A DNA stretch of 64,000 nt. It comes from Planctomycetaceae bacterium. Lineage in GTDB: Bacteria; Planctomycetota; Planctomycetia; Planctomycetales; Planctomycetaceae. The notes under the pieces are model-generated. The model was not told the DNA's origin, made no database searches, and was given only the letters and a program-made list of their open reading frames with translations. Both the position numbers and the translations under genes were made by a program. Of the stretch, positions 58,190-64,000 are shown one piece after another; the stretch's first letter is position 1; each line of letters begins with the position of its first letter. The stretch is from positions 2,170,001 through 2,234,000 of the forward strand of contig CP051247.1 in assembly GCA_017795105.1 (NCBI GenBank). Reading direction: 5' to 3'.

Positions 58190-61100
58190 ATGAGCACTGC
58201 ACCCCTTCGTGCGTTTCGACATCTGTTCTGGAAAGAATGGTACCTCCTGCTTCGCCTGGGCGGGCTGATGCTGGTTGCCGGTACGATCCTGATCATCGGT
58301 ATCGGCTTTGACACCAGTCCTCAGGAAGCCTTTAAACGGTCTGCTGAGGTCATCGGTTTGCTCACCGTTGCCCTGGGCCTGGCCGCCGGCGCGGCGATGT
58401 TCGCCTCCGAGACGGAGTTTCGGACCGATCTGCTGCTGCGACGGCTCGCCGTGCCCCGACCCGCCATCTGGCAGGCCAAGCTTTCCGCCGCCTTTACCGC
58501 TCTGATTCTCCTTTGGGCCACGCTGACCGTTTCCTCCATCGTCGTCCTCTTTTTCAGCACGCTGTTTACCGAGAACGCCGGACTCGCCGGGATCCAGCTG
58601 AATCTGCTGCAGGCGGTCATGTTCCTGACCGTTGCTGTCGAAGCGATGTTGCTCGGCAGCCTGATTTCCTCCCAGATTCGCAACGTTCTGGGCACCCTCG
58701 TGCTTACCGTCATCGTGCTGGTCACTGGCGTCGTCGTTCTCGCTGAGATGATGCGCAGCGGGCCGCTGCTCGCAGCCGAGACCGATCTCGGCAAGACAGT
58801 GGTCGTCAATGGAATTTGCCTGGCGGTTCTGATCCTCGCGAACGCCTGGGCGATACCTCGCTGGACCGCCGGAAAGAGACTCTCCTGGGACTGGGCGGAC
58901 ACCTCAACCGAGCGGCAGTCGCGGGTGCTCGAGATGGGCCACACACTTTCTCCGTTCCCTCGTTTTGCCAGTCGCTTTCTCTGGCTCGAAGTGCGGCAGA
59001 GCATCTGGATCTGGCTCGCGGTGGCGCTGGGAGCGATTCTGTATGACACACTCATCAACTATCACAACGTCGGCGATCTGCGTTCGTCGCTGACATGGGT
59101 GCTGGTGCCGTTCATTCTGGGGATTGCCTCGGCTTATCGGGATCGCCAGCCTGAACGGGCCCGCTTCTGGTACAACCGGGGCTGCTCCGCCGTCGGTTTC
59201 TGGAGCATGAAAACAGCGATCTGGCTGTCGGTTACGTTTTCGCTATTCACGTTCCTGTACCTGCTCCCCTGGATGATTCTTCCAGATTACGGAGCGGGTG
59301 GCGACCGCCATTTCGAGGATGTTGTCGAGTCTCTCGTGCCCTCGACTCAGGATTTCCCATCCAACCCCTGGGTGTTCGCGCTTTCGCTGTTCCTGCTCGG
59401 ACAGTGGGCAACGATTCGACTTCCGAAGGTGGTCATTGTCTTCTCGGTCGCGATGGCCTGTGGCCTCGCGATTCTGATCTACGTTCCCATGCACCTGAGT
59501 CAGGTCAGCTATGTCCCGCTTTGGGTCTTCTTCACGCCGATCCTGATCGCCCTGGTCATCAACAACCTTCGCGCGACCAGCGATACGCTTCGCAACCTCG
59601 ACGAGCCGGGCAACTGGCTGCGGCGTTTCGACGTTCCGATGCCCATCGCCATCGTGTTCGGGTTGATCGGTTTCTTCTCCTACCGCATGGTCACCGTAGC
59701 CGAGATCCCGCCCGGAACGGCGTTTAACCTCCCGTCCGATCCCGATCTGGTGCTCCGGGTCGGCCCGGAAGGCTTGAGCCGCGGTCCTTATCAGCATGAT
59801 GACAAGTATCAGCAACGCTACGAAGCCCTTGTCGCGGAGCTTCCCAGAAACGAGGACCTCGATCGCATGGTGAAAGAGGCCGTCCGGGACCAGCTCGGTG
59901 CCGATGTCAGTCCTCATTCCGGAACCTTCAAGCAGAAAGAACGCGATCTTTACTGGCGATTCCGTCGCCAGCTTCTGGAAGAAGCCCGCGAACCGCTTCA
60001 GGAACTCGCTGAGCTCATGCAGCGGCAGTACCTGTCTGCCCAGCCGATGCAACTCAACCTCAGTCACATCTGGTATCCGCAACGGCAAACGCCGTACGAA
60101 GAATGGAGAGGCCACTACGGCTTGCCCATTGACCAGGTCATTAATCTGTTGCGTCCGACGTATCGCCCCGATCTCAAGGAACAGTATTTCTCGCCACTCT
60201 CACTGCCGGACACCCTGCGGCTCGGCTGGAATCTCGATCGGGGGCATCAATTCCTCAGCCGCTATCAGGACTACGTCACTCCGGTTTCCTACCTCCACTT
60301 TCTGAGCTTCACACGGCGTGACCTCATCACGCGACTCGCTTACGAGTCGACTGCGGAAGAATTGCGGGACCTGGCGCAGGAAGCCGCGGTTCGTCAGCAG
60401 GAGATCACGCCGCTGGCCGATCTGCTGACGATCGATTATTGCGGGATCCTGTCCGAACTCGAGTACGACGACACATACTTCTGGCTCTACCTGAGCAAGT
60501 TTCTGCAGATGTCGAACGCGATCTACACGAGCCCTCAGTACAGTCAACTCGTGGGCGAGCTGATGCATGGACGGATCACGCTGTTGCCGTCGGAATATGA
60601 GCGAGCACGGCGTCTGACTGATATCGCTCAGCGGGGACGCAACACCGATGCCGAGCGGATCGACGAGTTTCTGCGGGTCGATGCCCCACTCAACCAGCTC
60701 TGGCCGGCCATTGAGGAACGGAACTGGTCACTTCCGTTGCCGCCGCAGGTCGATGAATACGAAGTGACCCGCGAATTCGAATCGACGCTCGCCGTCAACG
60801 ACCTCGTTTATCGCCGGAATAACCTCTACCAGTCTTACGTCGACGTGATTAGAGACTATCGTTTTATGACGACCGAACTGGCTCTGCTCGCCTACGCAAA
60901 AGAGAACGACGCTTACCCGGCCGAACTGATCGAACTCGTGCCGGACTATCTCGACGCTCTCCCGCTGGATCCCTGGACGGCCCAGCCGTTCGAATACATC
61001 GGCCCCGACTTCGCCGGGACCATCGAGCAGAAATATGGCAGCTCGACCACACGGTTTCCACTGCTGTGGAGTCGCGGCTACCAGGGTCTGGAACTCGTGG

Positions 61101-61315
61101 CTTCTCCGATCCCAGAGAGCCCCGACCGCTACATCGTCGTCAGCCCCCGCCGGTATCGGGACCTTCTTCTGCAGCGAACAGGCGGAACCATCGAGGTTGG
61201 CCCATTCGAGCGGGAACTCGAGAAAGTCCAGGAAGACTTCAGCAGCCGGCGGCTTCCCTCTCTGAGCGAAATCCGCACCGGCCAGAGCGACCCCGTCGAG
61301 GAAGAGAGCGAATAG
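58190..61315 (+). CDS. Giant ABC-2-type permease with large soluble domain
   Basis: 1041 residues, far larger than a standard ABC-2 permease (about 250-400). About twelve hydrophobic segments in residues 1-510 (GLMLVAGTILIIGIG, LILLWATLTVSSIVVLFFSTLF, IWLAVALGAILYD, IVFGLIGFFSYRM and others). The last 530 residues are soluble, helix-rich and acidic, with an extreme C-terminus (LLAYAKENDAYPAELIELVPDYLDALPLDPWTAQPFEYIG) resembling the pseudopilin/GspG-like tail often seen in planctomycete hypothetical proteins. It presumably exports or moves a substrate with the ATPase under control of the YtrA-type regulator. Confidence 0.8.
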   Translation: MSTAPLRAFRHLFWKEWYLLLRLGGLMLVAGTILIIGIGFDTSPQEAFKRSAEVIGLLTVALGLAAGAAMFASETEFRTDLLLRRLAVPRPAIWQAKLSAAFTALILLWATLTVSSIVVLFFSTLFTENAGLAGIQLNLLQAVMFLTVAVEAMLLGSLISSQIRNVLGTLVLTVIVLVTGVVVLAEMMRSGPLLAAETDLGKTVVVNGICLAVLILANAWAIPRWTAGKRLSWDWADTSTERQSRVLEMGHTLSPFPRFASRFLWLEVRQSIWIWLAVALGAILYDTLINYHNVGDLRSSLTWVLVPFILGIASAYRDRQPERARFWYNRGCSAVGFWSMKTAIWLSVTFSLFTFLYLLPWMILPDYGAGGDRHFEDVVESLVPSTQDFPSNPWVFALSLFLLGQWATIRLPKVVIVFSVAMACGLAILIYVPMHLSQVSYVPLWVFFTPILIALVINNLRATSDTLRNLDEPGNWLRRFDVPMPIAIVFGLIGFFSYRMVTVAEIPPGTAFNLPSDPDLVLRVGPEGLSRGPYQHDDKYQQRYEALVAELPRNEDLDRMVKEAVRDQLGADVSPHSGTFKQKERDLYWRFRRQLLEEAREPLQELAELMQRQYLSAQPMQLNLSHIWYPQRQTPYEEWRGHYGLPIDQVINLLRPTYRPDLKEQYFSPLSLPDTLRLGWNLDRGHQFLSRYQDYVTPVSYLHFLSFTRRDLITRLAYESTAEELRDLAQEAAVRQQEITPLADLLTIDYCGILSELEYDDTYFWLYLSKFLQMSNAIYTSPQYSQLVGELMHGRITLLPSEYERARRLTDIAQRGRNTDAERIDEFLRVDAPLNQLWPAIEERNWSLPLPPQVDEYEVTREFESTLAVNDLVYRRNNLYQSYVDVIRDYRFMTTELALLAYAKENDAYPAELIELVPDYLDALPLDPWTAQPFEYIGPDFAGTIEQKYGSSTTRFPLLWSRGYQGLELVASPIPESPDRYIVVSPRRYRDLLLQRTGGTIEVGPFERELEKVQEDFSSRRLPSLSEIRTGQSDPVEEESE

Positions 61316-61349
61316 CGACCGCTCCCTCTCACCCCGAAGCGTCGGCGAT

Positions 61350-61462
61350 GGCATTGCGCGTGCGTCCCTCACTGACGTGTCGGGCTAAGAAGCCGACCCT
61401 GGAAGTGGCGTGTAGGCTGGGATAGCCGGCAAGGCGTATCCCAGCAATTGTGCGTTCGATAC
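61350..61462. repeat. About 110-base dispersed repeat (forward copy)
   Basis: TGCGTCCCTCACTGACGTG ... CGGGCTAAGAAGCC ... GTAGGCTGGGATAGC ... GTATCCCAGCAATTG; matches the complement of 43060-43175 in order. Confidence 0.7.
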
Positions 61463-61498
61463 AGAGATCCGATAGCAACGAATCCAGCCCGCCAAACA

Positions 61499-61649
61499 GT
61501 AGGGTGCGTCTTGACGCACCAATCGAAACGAAGCCCCGGGCACACAACGTTGAGGTTGCCTGGAAACCTGCGAAAGGAACTTTGTGCCCCGGCGGCGACG
61601 CGGTTGCAGATCGCTGCAGTTGATTCGGTGCGTCAAGACGCACCCTACC
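61499..61649. repeat. MITE-like element with GTAGGGTGCGTCTTGACGCACC ends (copy 2)
   Basis: 151 bases. Left GTAGGGTGCGTCTTGACGC and right GCGTCAAGACGCACCCTAC are inverted. Subterminal sequences (CACCAATCGAAACGAAGCC / GGCGACGCGGTTGCAG) resemble those of the 31420 copy; the middle is different. Confidence 0.7.
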
Positions 61650-61667
61650 TGTCTAACGATGGACGTC

Positions 61668-61705
61668 CATTTACTGGGATACGGCTGCGCCTATCCGAGC
61701 CTGGC
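61668..61705. repeat. Degenerate inverted GGCTGGGATA palindrome
   Basis: TTTACTGGGATACGGCTGC then GCCTATCCGAGCCTGG; inverted relative of 61412-61454, bounding the MITE-like element on its other side. Confidence 0.55.
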
Positions 61706-61713
61706 CAGCGCAA

Positions 61714-62729
<1,016 letters not shown>

Positions 62730-62730
<1 letters not shown>

Positions 62731-64000
62731 CAGACCGCCTTCTCTATGTGGGCTCGATCGTGATACGGGTCTTCGTCGCCGGAAAGTTCCGGACCGTGCG
62801 AAATCTTCTGATGCAGCAGCGTCACCCAGAGGATGAACAGCAGGAAGTAAATGAAGCCGAAGAAGATGATCGACCCCAGTACCTGTTCCGCTCGCACGGC
62901 TTCCGAAAGTCCTTCACTCGTGCGGAGTCCGCCGACCAGTTCGCCGTCGATCAAACTCGGAGCCACGATCCAGGGCTGGCGACCAACTTCGGCAGAGACC
63001 CAGCCGGCTTCGTTCGCGATGAACGCCAGAGCGACCGCGAACACAAAATACCACAGCAGCCAGCGGGTTTCGAACAACGTGCCCCGATACCAGAGCAGAC
63101 AGGCAAACAACGTACTGGCGATGAACAGACTGCCGATGCCGATCATCAGATGATACGCCTGAAACGTCAGCCAGACGGGCGGGCGGCCCCACTGGTCTTC
63201 GAGTTGATCGAACCCTGGCACAGGCGTTTTGAAGTCGCCGTGAACCAGAAAACTGAGCATCCCCGGAATTTCGATTCCGTATTTCACCGTGCCGGTTTCG
63301 TCATCCGGCCAGCCGAACAGATACAGCCCCGTCCCTTGTTCTTCGGTTTCGTAAAGCCCTTCCATGGCCGCCAGCTTCGCCGGCTGATACTCGGCGACCA
63401 TGTTGGCGTTCGAATGTCCCGAAACGAGCTGGGCCAGCGACGACACCGTGGCCAGCAGCAGTGCTCCGGTGAAGGATCGCTTCGCAAACTCCAGATGTCG
63501 GCCTTTGAGAATGTACCAGGCCGAAATACTCATCACGAAGAACGCGCCGAGAATGAATGCTCCGATCCAGACATGAATCAGCCGGTCGATGGTCGAAGGA
63601 TTAAAAACCATCGCCCAGAAGTCGACGATCTCTGCCCGCTCAAACGTCTGCCCGTTGATGACAACTTCGCGGATCTCGTGCCCGGTCGGCGTCTGCTGCC
63701 AGGAGTTCGCAATCGTGATCCAGACCGAAGAGAAAATGCCCCCAAGGCAGACCATCAACGTGGCAAAGAAGTGCATCTTCGGGCCTACGCGATCCCAGCC
63801 GAAGAGGAGCAGCGAAAGGAATCCCGATTCAAGAAAGAAAGCAAAGATCCCTTCGGCTGCCAGGGCGGAACCAAAGACATCCCCCACGTAACGGGAATAG
63901 GCGGCCCAGTTGGTGCCAAACTCGAACTCCATCACGATGCCGGTAACAACCCCGAGCGCGAAGTTAAGCCCGAAGATCTTCGTCCAGAAACGAGCAGCCT
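62730..64000 (-). CDS. cydA: Cytochrome bd ubiquinol oxidase subunit I (5' end outside window)
   Basis: 423 codons are visible; the gene runs off the right edge so its N-terminus is missing. The frame entering at the window edge reads ARFWTKIFGLNFALGVVTGI, the usual CydA start of helix. Conserved blocks are EFEFGTNWAAYSRYVGDVFGSALAAEG, FFLESGFLSLLLFGWDRV, HSNANMVAEYQPAKLAAMEG (the Q-loop region) and the haem-ligand region GRQPWIVAPSLID. The Q-loop seems short, of the common bacterial type. Same operon as cydB, one-base overlap. Confidence 0.95.

Larger units (their letters stand above)
61316..61713. other. Intergenic repeat cluster
   Basis: 398 bases between convergent genes. It holds a 110-base repeat unit (61350-61462), the second GTAGGGTGCG MITE-like element (61499-61649) and a final inverted GGCTGGGATA-like palindrome (61668-61705). 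No gene; a 104-codon minus frame is formed by the repeats. Confidence 0.75.

Noticed and set aside
61329..61643. 104-codon minus-strand frame in the intergenic repeats
   Set aside because: Made entirely of dispersed repeat sequence.

Overview
The window looks like a chromosomal segment of a planctomycete, most likely order Planctomycetales. The evidence is the combination of two DUF1559 proteins with prepilin-type N-termini, a cysteine-rich YTV-motif wall protein, a DUF1571 protein, an LETR-x-LLS N-terminal surface motif, a sigma-70 factor with extra N-terminal helix-turn-helix modules, very large planctomycete-type membrane proteins and many short palindromic intergenic repeats. No rRNA, tRNA, CRISPR array, prophage or complete insertion sequence was seen. 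Species and genus cannot be fixed from the sequence alone.

Layout. 1-1277: 5' part of a sigma factor (minus). 1.8-10.4 kb (plus): DUF11 surface protein, queF, waaA, metK, a membrane protein, folK. 10.8-16.5 kb: MFS transporter, beta-CASP hydrolase, secreted protein, sugar-isomerase-like TIM barrel. 16.9-20.9 kb (minus): LarA-like protein, sugar-binding lipoprotein and double ABC ATPase, with no permease gene beside them. 21.1-24.9 kb: ECF sigma factor, FAH-family hydrolase, fabI, Dabb protein. 25.1-27.6 kb: two tandem DUF1559 genes with matching promoters. 27.8-31.4 kb: zinc-ribbon pair, small exported proteins and an L,D-transpeptidase. 31.6-34.6 kb: HAD hydrolase, alanine dehydrogenase, secreted esterase. 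34.8-38.7 kb (minus): YTV protein, secreted protein, phenylacetate-CoA-ligase-like enzyme. 38.9-42.9 kb: SpeE-like giant membrane protein, carboxypeptidase-regulatory-like protein. 43.3-48.6 kb (minus): phosphofructokinase with pyrophosphate-type signature, accC-accB-M24 peptidase cluster, nitroreductase. 48.8-52.3 kb (minus): two tandem proteins joining RTX calcium-binding repeats to a calpain-type cysteine protease domain. 52.7-56.5 kb: DUF1571 protein, purA, a small secreted protein and a zinc-ribbon membrane protein. 56.7-61.3 kb: YtrA-type GntR regulator, ABC ATPase and giant permease, with a palindromic operator candidate. 61.7-64.0 kb (minus): cydB and the 3' part of cydA.

Together these are core metabolism (SAM, folate, queuosine, fatty acid, purine, glycolysis, bd oxidase) mixed with envelope genes (WaaA, L,D-transpeptidase, YTV protein, DUF11, DUF1559). 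The most unusual parts are the calpain-RTX pair, the YTV protein, a LarA-like protein that has lost its expected catalytic residues, and at least seven families of dispersed intergenic inverted repeats, several built like MITEs.
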